Source of the DNA: DAINPP01 sp036743375
Lineage (GTDB): Bacteria; Thermotogota; Thermotogae; MWEM01
Reading direction: 5' to 3'
NCBI GenBank assembly: GCA_036743375.1
Contig: DAINPP010000001.1
Span: 124,001-188,000 of the forward strand
Length of the DNA stretch: 64,000 nt
This document shows positions 42,654-50,941 of this stretch, in pieces. The position numbers and the translations under genes were made by a program. The notes under the pieces are model-generated. The model ran no database searches. It had not been told where the DNA came from and saw only the letters and a list, made by a program, of their open reading frames with translations. Numbering within the stretch: position 1 is the first letter of the stretch; every line of letters begins with the position of its first letter.

Positions 42654-44009
42654 ATGAAATTTGATCTGATAACAGCTGAAATCGGTTCTACTACAACGAT
42701 TGTTACCGCCTTTAACGGAATCGGTACAAGAAAATGCCATATAGCGGCACAGGCGGAACATTTCACTACAGTAAATGAAGGCGATGTGACAATAGGCATT
42801 ACGCGTTGTTTAGAAGATATAAGCAAAATAACCGGTGTCGATTCCGACTGGGATGAATTTGTGGCAACAAGCAGTGCCGCCGGAGGATTACGTATGTCAG
42901 TTCATGGCCTTGTCTATGATATGACCGTAAGAGCCGCAAAAGAGGGGGCACTTGGAGCCGGTGGCCTGATTAAACACGTTACTGCCGGAAAAATAGACAA
43001 CCGTGAAGTAGAGAAGGTCCTCACCATCAACCCAAACATGATTTTGCTTGCCGGTGGTGTCGATTATGGTGAAAAAGAAACGATTCTTCATAACGCAAAG
43101 ATCTTTTCAGAGTATCGGGTCGATGTTCCGTTTGTAATTGCAGGAAATTGTGCCGTCAGGGATGAAGTGTGCGAGATTCTCGAAGGTAGCGGAAAGAGAG
43201 TATACCCCACCGAAAATGTCTATCCGAAAGTAGATCAATTGAATGTCGAACCAATCAGGGATGTCATTCAGACTATCTTTTCAGAGCATATCATCCATGC
43301 ATCCGGTATGAATAAAATAGAATCAATGGTTAAAAGGCCAATTATTCCTACTCCTGCAGCGGTAATGAATACGACAAATCTGCTCTATAATCTGCTCGGT
43401 GATGTTCTGACGATCGATATTGGAGGGGCCACAACGGATATTGATTCGGTCACACGTGGCAGTCAGGATATTCAGGAAATCACAATTTCACCGGAACCTC
43501 TCTCAAAGAGGACTGTAGAAGGTGATTTAGGTGTGTTTGTCAACGCCCCAAATGTCGTAGAATCATTTAAAAATCAATTAGAAATGGAATATCCGGATTA
43601 CAGGGAGATAATGAAAGAGATAACCCCTTATCCAAAGACTGAAAAAATGGAGCAGTTTATGGCACGACTTGCAATAGAATGTATTTCTAAAGGATTGAGA
43701 AGACATGCGGGACAAATCAGATATATCTATGGTCCTTCCGGAAGGCAGAAAATCGCCGAAGGAAAAGATTTGACAGCTATTCAGGCCATTGTAGGTACCG
43801 GTGGGATTCTGACGAGATCACCTTATGCCAATGAAGTTCTGTCTGTTGCAAGGATCCTTTCAAAGAGACATATCAACGAATTACTTCCACCTGATGATGT
43901 AAAATTGTACAAAGATAAAAATTACATATTTGCACCTATCGGTGCAATTTCAAGATTTGATAAGGATACGGCGATAGAATTGCTGAAAATGGATATTGAA
44001 ACTTTGTGA
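42654..44009 (+). CDS. GlmL/MutL-like ASKHA ATPase, glutamate mutase accessory family
   Basis: This 451-residue protein fits the GlmL (MutL) family of the actin-like ATPase fold: AEIGSTTTIVTAF at the N-terminus (phosphate 1), SSAAGGLRMSVHGLVYDMTV, MILLAGGVDYG, the second nucleotide block LTIDIGGATTDIDSV, and GTGGILTRS (adenosine loop). GlmL is encoded with the cobalamin-dependent mutases of glutamate or ornithine and probably serves as a repair or reactivation factor. No mutase is in the window, so this is an orphan and the identity of its partner is unknown. It is encoded 26 bases after yqeY. Confidence 0.88.
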   Translation: MKFDLITAEIGSTTTIVTAFNGIGTRKCHIAAQAEHFTTVNEGDVTIGITRCLEDISKITGVDSDWDEFVATSSAAGGLRMSVHGLVYDMTVRAAKEGALGAGGLIKHVTAGKIDNREVEKVLTINPNMILLAGGVDYGEKETILHNAKIFSEYRVDVPFVIAGNCAVRDEVCEILEGSGKRVYPTENVYPKVDQLNVEPIRDVIQTIFSEHIIHASGMNKIESMVKRPIIPTPAAVMNTTNLLYNLLGDVLTIDIGGATTDIDSVTRGSQDIQEITISPEPLSKRTVEGDLGVFVNAPNVVESFKNQLEMEYPDYREIMKEITPYPKTEKMEQFMARLAIECISKGLRRHAGQIRYIYGPSGRQKIAEGKDLTAIQAIVGTGGILTRSPYANEVLSVARILSKRHINELLPPDDVKLYKDKNYIFAPIGAISRFDKDTAIELLKMDIETL

Positions 44010-44076
44010 TATCTTAAACTCAGCGTAAAAAATATTATGTGTTGTTTTTCGTCAAAATCCTGGGAGGTTGTTAAAC

Positions 44077-45240
44077 ATGAATAAGATTATTTATTTAGAT
44101 TATTACAGAACAACAAAAATTTCCGAATTGGTAACAGAGAAGATGAAACCCTATCAGGACGATAATTTCTATCTCCCGGTTTCATTTACACAGTTGGGAA
44201 CAGATATAGCCGAAGCAATAGAAGATTCTATCGTTAGAATAAAAAAGGCATTTAACGCGCCGCATTCAGAAGTGATCTTCGCTTCAAGTGGAACCCATGC
44301 CAATAATATGGTAATTCAGGGAATATTAAGAGATGCGGAACCCGAAAATACTTCCATAGTCACATCTGTCATTGATCATCCCTCCATAAACAACGTCTTT
44401 GATTATTATAAAAAGAAGGGATTTGAAGTAAAAAAGATAAAAGTTGATTCTGAAGGTTTCTGGAATACTGAAATGCTATCAGAAAATTTAAATGAAAAAA
44501 CCAGACTTGTCAGCATCACACTTGTCAACCATACTATCGGCACTGTTCAGCGCTATGATGAGTTAAAAAAGATCATACACGAAAAGGCACCAAATGCCCT
44601 GATACATCTCGATATAACCATGGCGGTCATGACACAGAAGATAGATTTTGAAGAACTTGAAGCCGATTTCATGACACTCAGTGGGCACAAGATTTATGGT
44701 CCAAAGGGTATCGGTGTTGTAATTGCCAGAAAACCGATCAAAATCAAACCGATCACGTTTGGAACCGTGGTGACTTCACCCTTCGCACCCGGAGCGGATA
44801 ATGTCCCGGGCATCGTAGGTATTTCATATGCAATCGAACAGGCAGTTCTTGAAAGGGAAACATACGACAGTAAAACAAGAAAACTGCAAAGGCTTCTGAT
44901 GAATCAGATCGAAAAGAACATTGATAAGATAGAACTGAATGGTCCCGCTGATGAAAGGGCTTCCGATAATGTCAACTATTCATTCAGACAGATTGAGGGA
45001 GAATCGATCATGATGTTCCTTGATTTTGAGGGGATCATTGTTGCCACCGGTTCTGCCTGTGCATCAAGCGATTTAAAGGTAAATTATATTCTCAGTGCAA
45101 TTGGAAGGGATCATGAGATGGCGCATGGTTCACTGAGAATCACACTGGGGAGAGAAACAACCGAAGAGGATATCAACAGGTTTGTTGAACAGTTAATACC
45201 CATAGTTAAAAGGTTAAGAGATCAAAGTACGATAAGATAA
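44077..45240 (+). CDS. Divergent cysteine desulfurase-like aminotransferase (class V)
   Basis: This 387-residue protein belongs to the NifS/IscS group but is atypical. The PLP lysine is in SGHKIYGPKG, the ring histidine in IDHPSINN, the aspartate in HLDITM, and the catalytic cysteine loop is GSACASSDLKVN. The usual LDHAATTP is LDYYRTTK, NNEVGTI is NHTIGTV, and DAVQ is DITM, losing the Gln that contacts PLP. It probably removes sulfur from cysteine or a related substrate, though another alpha-amino acid is possible. The start at 44077 has GGGAGG upstream. It is the first of four consecutive Fe-S assembly genes. Confidence 0.85.
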   Translation: MNKIIYLDYYRTTKISELVTEKMKPYQDDNFYLPVSFTQLGTDIAEAIEDSIVRIKKAFNAPHSEVIFASSGTHANNMVIQGILRDAEPENTSIVTSVIDHPSINNVFDYYKKKGFEVKKIKVDSEGFWNTEMLSENLNEKTRLVSITLVNHTIGTVQRYDELKKIIHEKAPNALIHLDITMAVMTQKIDFEELEADFMTLSGHKIYGPKGIGVVIARKPIKIKPITFGTVVTSPFAPGADNVPGIVGISYAIEQAVLERETYDSKTRKLQRLLMNQIEKNIDKIELNGPADERASDNVNYSFRQIEGESIMMFLDFEGIIVATGSACASSDLKVNYILSAIGRDHEMAHGSLRITLGRETTEEDINRFVEQLIPIVKRLRDQSTIR

Positions 45241-45252
45241 AGAGGTGATTTT

Positions 45253-45888
45253 ATGGCTGTTATAAAATATACAGCAACAGTTATTGAACATTTTAAAAAC
45301 CCGAGAAATGTAGGAGAAATTGAAAATCCTGACGGAAATGCCACGGTGGGAAGCCCCGCATGCGGCGATCAGGTTACAGTCTCTTTGAAAGTGAACGACA
45401 ATAAAATTGAGGATATAAAATTTCTTTCCTACGGCTGTGCATCAAATATCGCTACCGGTTCTATCGTTACCGAACTGGCAAAGGGAAAAACGGTAGAAGA
45501 AGCAAAAAAAATGACATGGAAAGACGCAGTCGATGAATTAGGAGGACTTCCTCCCGTTAAGGTTCATTGTTCTGTCCTCGCTGTTGATGGTCTCAGAGCG
45601 GCTATAAAGGATTATGAAGAAAAAAAACTTGGTATAAAGCATGAGAAAACAATTGACGAAAGCAGTATTCTTGAAGAACTAAAGTCTGTGATCTATCCAA
45701 AAACAGGAAAGAATATCATAGATGAAAAACTGATTAAATATCTGAAATTTGAGGATGGTAAGGTAGAAATAGAGATCTCTTTCGATGAGACCGATGTCTA
45801 CAGACAGAACGTCCTTGAGGAGATAGATGAACATCTCCATGAAATAAAGGAAATTCAAGAAATAGATGTCAAAGTAGTTGAATATTGA
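45253..45888 (+). CDS. IscU-like scaffold fused to a DUF59/MIP18-like domain
   Basis: This 211-residue protein has two domains. Residues 1-125 are the NifU N-terminal/IscU scaffold with the three ligand cysteines (SPACGDQVT, YGCASNIATGS, VHCSVLAVDGL) and the aspartate after the first. Residues about 130-211 resemble the DUF59 (MIP18/SufT/Mrp N-terminal) fold: ILEELKSVIYPKTGKNIID, then alternating strands, ending EIQEIDVKVVE; the position of the DPE motif is YPK. IscU builds clusters and DUF59 proteins help deliver them, so the fusion would combine both steps. It overlaps the next gene by one base (TGATG). Confidence 0.8.
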   Translation: MAVIKYTATVIEHFKNPRNVGEIENPDGNATVGSPACGDQVTVSLKVNDNKIEDIKFLSYGCASNIATGSIVTELAKGKTVEEAKKMTWKDAVDELGGLPPVKVHCSVLAVDGLRAAIKDYEEKKLGIKHEKTIDESSILEELKSVIYPKTGKNIIDEKLIKYLKFEDGKVEIEISFDETDVYRQNVLEEIDEHLHEIKEIQEIDVKVVEY

Positions 45889-47048
45889 TGAGTGTCTATC
45901 TTGATCATGCGGCCACAACGCCGGTATTACCAGAAGTTGTGGAATATCTTTCAGAAATCATGCTGGGCTACTGGGGAAACGCCTCCAGTTTGCATTTTGA
46001 AGGTCAAAAGGCAAGAAAACTCTATAAAGAAGCTAAACAGATAATAGCCGATAACATCAACGCCGATTATGATGAAATCACTTTCACTTCAGGCGGTACC
46101 GAAGCGGATAATCTTGCCGTATTAGGCTATCTAAAAGCCATCAGATCCGAATTTCCCGATAAAAATCACATCATCACTACACAGATAGAACATGAAGCCA
46201 TTATTGAGACGTTTAACGAACTTTCGAATAATGGCTACATAGTGGATTTTGCTCCCGTCGATGAATACGGAATCGTCGATTTAGATTATCTGAAAGAAAA
46301 AATAACGGATAAAACCGCAATCTGTTCAGTGATGTATGCAAACAATGAAGTGGGGACCATTGAACCCTTAAAGGATATCGCTGAAATCTGTCACAAGGCA
46401 AATTGTATTTTTCATACCGATGCGGTACAGGCGGCAGGAAAGGTAGCGATAGATGTCAGAGCACTTGGAGTAGATATGTTAAGCGCCTCGGCACATAAAT
46501 TTTACGGCCCAAAAGGGGTGGGATTTCTCTATATAAAGAAGGGGATCCCGGTAAAACCGGTGGTTTTTGGCGGAGGACATGAAAACGGTTTAAGATCTGG
46601 AACGGAAAATATTCATGGAATCGCGGCAATGGCAAAGGCGTTTGACATTACAAACAAACACCTGACTCTTAAAGCGGATGTCTACAATAAGTGGGTAGAA
46701 CAAATATTAAAAACTTGTGAATCAATCGGTGGCGTTAAAGTAAATGGTCATCCAAAAAGAAGAACACCCGGTACATTGAGCCTGAGTTTTTCGGGGATTA
46801 ACGGTGAAGCACTGATGGGGATGTTGAGTATGGATGAAATAGCCGTTTCAACGGCATCGGCCTGCAGTTCCCATTCACATAAAAAAGGCGGTTCTCATGT
46901 ATTAAAGGCCATGAACTGCTCCGATGAGTTTATCAACGGAACCATAAGGGTTGTCATGGGATACGATAACAACGATGAACAGATAGATTTATTCTGTGAA
47001 AAACTGAAGGAAAGGGTAGAATTATTAAGGAGGTTATCCAATGGCTGA
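45888..47048 (+). CDS. iscS: Cysteine desulfurase
   Basis: This 386-residue protein is a canonical cysteine desulfurase: LDHAATTPVLP at the N-terminus, EHEAIIET with the ring histidine, ANNEVGTIEPL, HTDAVQAAG, the PLP lysine in SAHKFYGPKG, and the catalytic cysteine loop STASACSSHSHKKGGSHVL. It removes sulfur from cysteine as a persulfide for Fe-S assembly and tRNA thiolation. The ATG at 45888 overlaps the previous stop (TGATG). The next gene starts inside its last codons. Its closeness to two IscU-like scaffolds supports an Isc role. Confidence 0.95.
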   Translation: MSVYLDHAATTPVLPEVVEYLSEIMLGYWGNASSLHFEGQKARKLYKEAKQIIADNINADYDEITFTSGGTEADNLAVLGYLKAIRSEFPDKNHIITTQIEHEAIIETFNELSNNGYIVDFAPVDEYGIVDLDYLKEKITDKTAICSVMYANNEVGTIEPLKDIAEICHKANCIFHTDAVQAAGKVAIDVRALGVDMLSASAHKFYGPKGVGFLYIKKGIPVKPVVFGGGHENGLRSGTENIHGIAAMAKAFDITNKHLTLKADVYNKWVEQILKTCESIGGVKVNGHPKRRTPGTLSLSFSGINGEALMGMLSMDEIAVSTASACSSHSHKKGGSHVLKAMNCSDEFINGTIRVVMGYDNNDEQIDLFCEKLKERVELLRRLSNG

Positions 47049-47403
47049 CCGGTACTCGCCTGAATTGATGAAACATTTCACAAATCCACAAAATATTGGA
47101 AAACTTGAAGATAGTACATTGGCAGCGACGGGTTTCAATGAGAGTGATGGAGATGGTGTGACATTTTATCTGAAAATAATCGGCGATAGTCTGTCGGATG
47201 TTAAATATACGATAAAGGGGTGCCCGCGTGCTATTGCCTCAAGTAGTTTCACATCGGAAATGATAAAGGGTAAGACGATCGAGGAAATACTGAATATAGA
47301 CGAGAAAGCTATCTTTAAGGCCTTGGATATCGATGAATCTTTTAAATGTATTTCCATGCCGTTAAAGGCCGTACAGAATGCTTTAAAAGCGTATCTCTCC
47401 TGA
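47041..47403 (+). CDS. IscU-like protein lacking the first ligand cysteine
   Basis: This 120-residue protein is a NifU N-terminal/IscU homologue: MKHFTNPQNIGKLED at the start, KYTIKGCPRAIASSSF with the second cysteine, and FKCISMPLKAVQNALKAYL with the third. The first cysteine motif PACGD reads ESDGDG, so only two of three cysteines remain while the aspartate is kept. Cluster assembly on this protein alone is doubtful; it could assist or regulate the full scaffold upstream. It overlaps iscS by eight bases and is followed by a strong terminator. Confidence 0.85.
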   Translation: MADRYSPELMKHFTNPQNIGKLEDSTLAATGFNESDGDGVTFYLKIIGDSLSDVKYTIKGCPRAIASSSFTSEMIKGKTIEEILNIDEKAIFKALDIDESFKCISMPLKAVQNALKAYLS

Positions 47404-47412
47404 GAGACAGAC

Positions 47413-47455
47413 AAAAAAAAGACACCTTAGTTGTTGACAAGGTGTCTTTTTTTTT
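47413..47455. terminator. Bidirectional terminator after the Fe-S cluster
   Basis: AAAAAAAAGACACCTT and AAGGTGTCTTTTTTTT form a stem of 16 bases with a 10-base loop, then further T. It lies between the converging IscU-like and radical SAM genes and can act on both. Confidence 0.92.
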
Positions 47456-47496
47456 ATAGAAGAGGGAGCAAAAGCTCCTTCTTTAAAAACGAACCG

Positions 47497-49092
47497 TTAT
47501 TCGGTTATCTTTTCTTTTTCCCCAACAAATTTCTTATGAAGGATTGACTCATCGTAATCTTCCTGAGCCTGTATGGACTTTTCTACAAAGAGCTTGGCAA
47601 ATTCAGGATCATTTTTCCTTAATTTCTCGAGTTTTTCGTCCAAGCCTTCCTTTCCAATTCTATTCTGAATCCTGTCCATACCTTCTCCGTAGGATGCTGC
47701 TCTCGTTTCCATATCCTTTATACGTCTCTGCCAATCAGCTTCCCACTTCGGATCAAGCGTCCTTGCAGCCTCCTCGGCATAAGCATCAAGGGTCGGAGCC
47801 AGTTCGTTGATAATCACATTGGCGCCTTCATGTGTTGGCTTTGCACCGTTCCTCTTTACCGCATTCCTTAAAACCTGAGGATTATCTATGATCATACAAG
47901 GTCGGAGTAGATTATCCGTATGCGGCTGATGTGCCCTTATCTCGGTGAAGAAAGGTGACTGCATACATTCAAGTAATGATTTTTCTCTGATGTTGTCCGT
48001 AGAATAATGAGCAAAGATACAAGGTTCTACATCGCCTTTGTGATTGATATGCAGATATCTTCTTCCACCTGCGATACAACCATGAACAAAAGGTGCATCT
48101 GCCCAGAAATCCATAATATATATCGGTTCTTCATTTCTGAATTTCTGTATAAATTCTCCATAATTATACCTCTGTTCGGGAGAAGGCATAAGCTTTGCAG
48201 CTTCTATCGGATCACTGCCCACGGGCATATAAAGGAAATTCCATGCGTAAATAACCCCTTTTTCTCTCCATGAGAGGTAAAAATCCTTGTTGGTCATCAA
48301 ATCATAGTTATGCTTCGTCAGAACAAGTGACATTCCAAAGAGCAGATTTCTCTGTTTCATTCTTTCCATGGCGGCAAGGATCTTATCATATATTCCAGGG
48401 CCTCGCATGTAATCGGTTTCTTCTCTGTCCCCGTTTACGGAAACGGCGATGACCACATTCTTTAGTTCCTTGAGTTTGTCAGCTACCTCATCGGTGATGA
48501 AGACACCACTCGTGAAGACCTGGAAGAGACAGTCGGAATTTTCCTCGAATACCTCTGCAAGTTCCCAAAATCTGATAAAGGGTTCTCCACCAAGTATTGT
48601 ATAGAAATGTGTTCCGAGTTCCTTTCCCTGCCTGATGATGTCTCTTACCTCATCTATCGTCAGATCATCTGCATGCGTGTACTGTCCCGCGTAGCATCCT
48701 CTGCATCTGAGTGTACATCTCATTGTGGGGCTGATAAGGATCGTATACGGGGCAACTATCCCATGCTGTTCCTGTAACTGTTCGTTTGTCTGCATCCATT
48801 TCAGACTGACGTTGACAAACATATTTTTCATAAACGTCTTGACCTGTTCTACATCCCTTGAAAGTAATTCGATAAACCAAGCCTTACTTCCTGGATTTCC
48901 ATTTACCCAATTGAGAAATATGGTAAAGGCGTTGTTGGCCGACGGAAACATCTTGTCGAGTTTTTCAAGTGTATTTACGAGTTTATCAAAATTTTTCTCT
49001 GGATTTTTATGTACATAACCGATTGCCTGATCAAGCAGCTGTCCAATAACCGCTCCCTGAGCCTTCTGTCCTAAAGTCTGTTTTACAACCAT
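47497..49092 (-). CDS. Radical SAM protein with SPASM-like C-terminal cysteines
   Basis: This 531-residue protein has a helical N-terminal region of about 95 residues, then a radical SAM core with the cluster motif CTLRCRGC (CxxxCxxC) and LGGEPFIR. A C-terminal extension has cysteines in HGCIAGGRRYLHINHKGDVEPC and LRPC, as in SPASM/twitch proteins that hold additional clusters, followed by about 120 helical residues. The reaction is unknown; SPASM proteins modify peptides, proteins or lipids. The start at 49092 has GGAGGAAG upstream. Its promoter carries two copies of a palindrome also found before the tetR gene, so it is probably controlled by that regulator. Confidence 0.9.
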   Translation of the reverse strand: MVVKQTLGQKAQGAVIGQLLDQAIGYVHKNPEKNFDKLVNTLEKLDKMFPSANNAFTIFLNWVNGNPGSKAWFIELLSRDVEQVKTFMKNMFVNVSLKWMQTNEQLQEQHGIVAPYTILISPTMRCTLRCRGCYAGQYTHADDLTIDEVRDIIRQGKELGTHFYTILGGEPFIRFWELAEVFEENSDCLFQVFTSGVFITDEVADKLKELKNVVIAVSVNGDREETDYMRGPGIYDKILAAMERMKQRNLLFGMSLVLTKHNYDLMTNKDFYLSWREKGVIYAWNFLYMPVGSDPIEAAKLMPSPEQRYNYGEFIQKFRNEEPIYIMDFWADAPFVHGCIAGGRRYLHINHKGDVEPCIFAHYSTDNIREKSLLECMQSPFFTEIRAHQPHTDNLLRPCMIIDNPQVLRNAVKRNGAKPTHEGANVIINELAPTLDAYAEEAARTLDPKWEADWQRRIKDMETRAASYGEGMDRIQNRIGKEGLDEKLEKLRKNDPEFAKLFVEKSIQAQEDYDESILHKKFVGEKEKITE

Positions 49093-49130
49093 AATTTCTT
49101 CCTCCAATATAATCATATTTTCTTGTTTTT

Positions 49131-49193
49131 AATTTTACCATTTAGTCAAAAAAAGTCAAGAGGTATTTTTGACCATTTGGTAAAAAATACCTC
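49131..49193 (-). promoter_or_regulatory. Promoter with two TetR-type operator boxes
   Basis: On the minus strand TTGACT and TAAAAT are 16 bases apart and form a promoter for the radical SAM gene. Box 1 (49133-49150, TTTTACCATTTAGTCAAA) covers the -10. Box 2 (49167-49184, the complement of TTTTACCAAATGGTCAAA) is just upstream of the -35. Box 2 lies inside a longer palindrome, 49160-49193, with 15-base arms (one mismatch). Read downstream of dnaJ this palindrome can fold into a hairpin followed by TTGACTTTTTTT, a possible terminator for dnaJ. A near copy of the box is at 52156-52171 before tetR. Confidence 0.65.
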
Positions 49194-49223
49194 AATATAT
49201 CATCCCATACTATAACAATTCAT

Positions 49224-50354
49224 TCACAATACATTTACACCTTTTGATTCAGCCACCTCGCCAAGGAGTTTTTTCTCTTTTCTTGATAATTTTTTAGGTA
49301 GTTCAACGGTTACCGTTATATAATGATCTCCACGCATACCTGTCCTTAAATCTGGAACACCTTTCCCTTTTAATTTTATCGTTTCACCGGGTTGTATGCC
49401 CCCTTTAAATTTATAAGGAACGATCCCTTCCACGGTCTGTATTTCTATTTCTGCACCGAGGATGGCCTGTAGATAATCCAGCTTTATCTCCGAATAGATA
49501 TTTCTTCCATCCCTTTTAAGAGAATGATAATTGGTAACAGAAACAATTACGTACAAGTCACCGCTTGGTCCTCCACCAATACCGGAATTTCCTGCCGAAG
49601 CCACCCGTAATTTTAAACCATCAGTTGCTCCGGCCGGTATTTTAACCCTCAATTTCTTCTTTTCTCGTATTTTTCCCGCGCCGGAACATTTATCACATCT
49701 TTGTTCAATAATTTTTCCCTTTCCACCACATCTCGGACAGGTAGCCGTAGTTTGAACGTTACCGAAAAAGGTGTGGGCTTCCTGGACGACCGAACCCCTG
49801 CCGCCACAATCCGGACAAGTCTTCATTGCAGTTCCGTCTTTGGCTCCCGTTCCTTTACAGGCATCGCACTTTACAAAATGATCGTATTCTATTTCCTTTT
49901 CAATCCCAGCAAGAACATCTTCAAGATTAATAGTAACATTGACACCGATATCCTCACCTTTTCTGCTGACCGTTCCACCGGCAGTTCTCTGGGTTCTCGA
50001 TGATCTTGACCCACCGAAAAAGGCATCAAAAATATCCTCAAACCCGCCAAATCCACCCGTTCCGCCGCCAAAGAAATCATCAAATGGTGAGCCACCAGTT
50101 CCTGTAGTTCTGTAATTTGGTGGTACTTGATCACCAACAAAACCATATCTGTCATACATCGTCCTTTTTTCAGTATCACTCAGGACTTCATAAGCCTCAC
50201 TGATTTCTTTAAATTTAACTTCAGCCTCTTTTTTATTATCCTTATGAAGATCCGGATGCCACTTTTTTATCAGCTTTCTATAAGCTTTCTTTATATCATC
50301 CTGAGTAGACTCTTTTGAAACCCCGAGAACTTCATAATAATCCTTTTTTGCCAT
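49224..50354 (-). CDS. dnaJ: Chaperone DnaJ
   Basis: This 376-residue Hsp40 protein has a J domain with KWHPDLH near residue 31, a Gly/Phe-rich linker (GTGGFGGFEDIFDAFFGG), four zinc-cysteine repeats (CDACKGTG, CPDCGGRG, CPRCGGKG, CDKCSGAG) and the C-terminal substrate-binding domain. It stimulates the ATPase of DnaK and delivers unfolded proteins. dnaK itself is not in the window: the order is hrcA, grpE, dnaJ with grpE and dnaJ separated by 41 bases. The length is normal. Confidence 0.97.
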   Translation of the reverse strand: MAKKDYYEVLGVSKESTQDDIKKAYRKLIKKWHPDLHKDNKKEAEVKFKEISEAYEVLSDTEKRTMYDRYGFVGDQVPPNYRTTGTGGSPFDDFFGGGTGGFGGFEDIFDAFFGGSRSSRTQRTAGGTVSRKGEDIGVNVTINLEDVLAGIEKEIEYDHFVKCDACKGTGAKDGTAMKTCPDCGGRGSVVQEAHTFFGNVQTTATCPRCGGKGKIIEQRCDKCSGAGKIREKKKLRVKIPAGATDGLKLRVASAGNSGIGGGPSGDLYVIVSVTNYHSLKRDGRNIYSEIKLDYLQAILGAEIEIQTVEGIVPYKFKGGIQPGETIKLKGKGVPDLRTGMRGDHYITVTVELPKKLSRKEKKLLGEVAESKGVNVL

Positions 50355-50395
50355 ATTCCACCTTCCTAAAATCTGATTTTACTGTCTCACTCAGT

Positions 50396-50923
50396 CTATT
50401 CTCTATTTACTTTCTGCGTTTTAACAGACACCTTTACCCTTACCGGCTTTAAAACGGTCTGTTTGTATTTAAACCCTTTCTCCACAACTTCCAATACGGT
50501 ATGCTCTTCAGAGGAATCATCCTCTACCTGTTCCGATATCTCCTGCTCAAAGGGGTCATAAAGGGACCCTTTCAGACACTTTATCTCGGTAAGGCCTTCA
50601 TTTTCAAGGGTCATAATAAACGACTGATAGATCATCTGAATCCCCTTGACGATCATCTGTGTTTCTTTATTTTCACTATCCACTTTCATATACATCATTG
50701 CACGTTCAAAATTGGTTAAAACCGGAATCAGCTTATCAAGCAGATCAATCGTCGCACTATCATAAGCTCTCTTCTTATCTTTCTGAGCAATCTGTTTAAA
50801 ATGCTCAAAATCCGCTTTCAATTTGTAAGCATATTCCTCTATCTCTTTAAGTCTTTTATTTTCTTTTTCAAGAATCAATAAATCTTCCTGTAAATTCTGA
50901 ATTTTTTCTATTGAACTCTTCAA
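50396..50923 (-). CDS. grpE: Nucleotide exchange factor GrpE
   Basis: This 175-residue protein has the long N-terminal coiled coil (KIQNLQEDLLILEKENKRL), the helical block DFEHFKQIAQKDKKRAYDSA, LIPVLTNFERAMMY, and a C-terminal beta domain with PFEQEISEQVEDDSSEEHTVLEVVEKGFKYK split around the conserved EKGYxxxDRVLRPAxV region (here EKGFKYKQTVLKPVRVKV). It releases ADP from DnaK. It lies 18 bases after hrcA and is presumably under the same HrcA/CIRCE control. Confidence 0.95.
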   Translation of the reverse strand: MKSSIEKIQNLQEDLLILEKENKRLKEIEEYAYKLKADFEHFKQIAQKDKKRAYDSATIDLLDKLIPVLTNFERAMMYMKVDSENKETQMIVKGIQMIYQSFIMTLENEGLTEIKCLKGSLYDPFEQEISEQVEDDSSEEHTVLEVVEKGFKYKQTVLKPVRVKVSVKTQKVNRE

Positions 50924-50941
50924 ATCCTTTCCTCCTGTATT

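Noticed and set aside
47497..49092. Assigning the radical SAM protein to a named lipid or peptide maturase
   Set aside because: The CxxxCxxC core and C-terminal cysteines are clear, but no substrate-specific motif or precursor-peptide gene was found.
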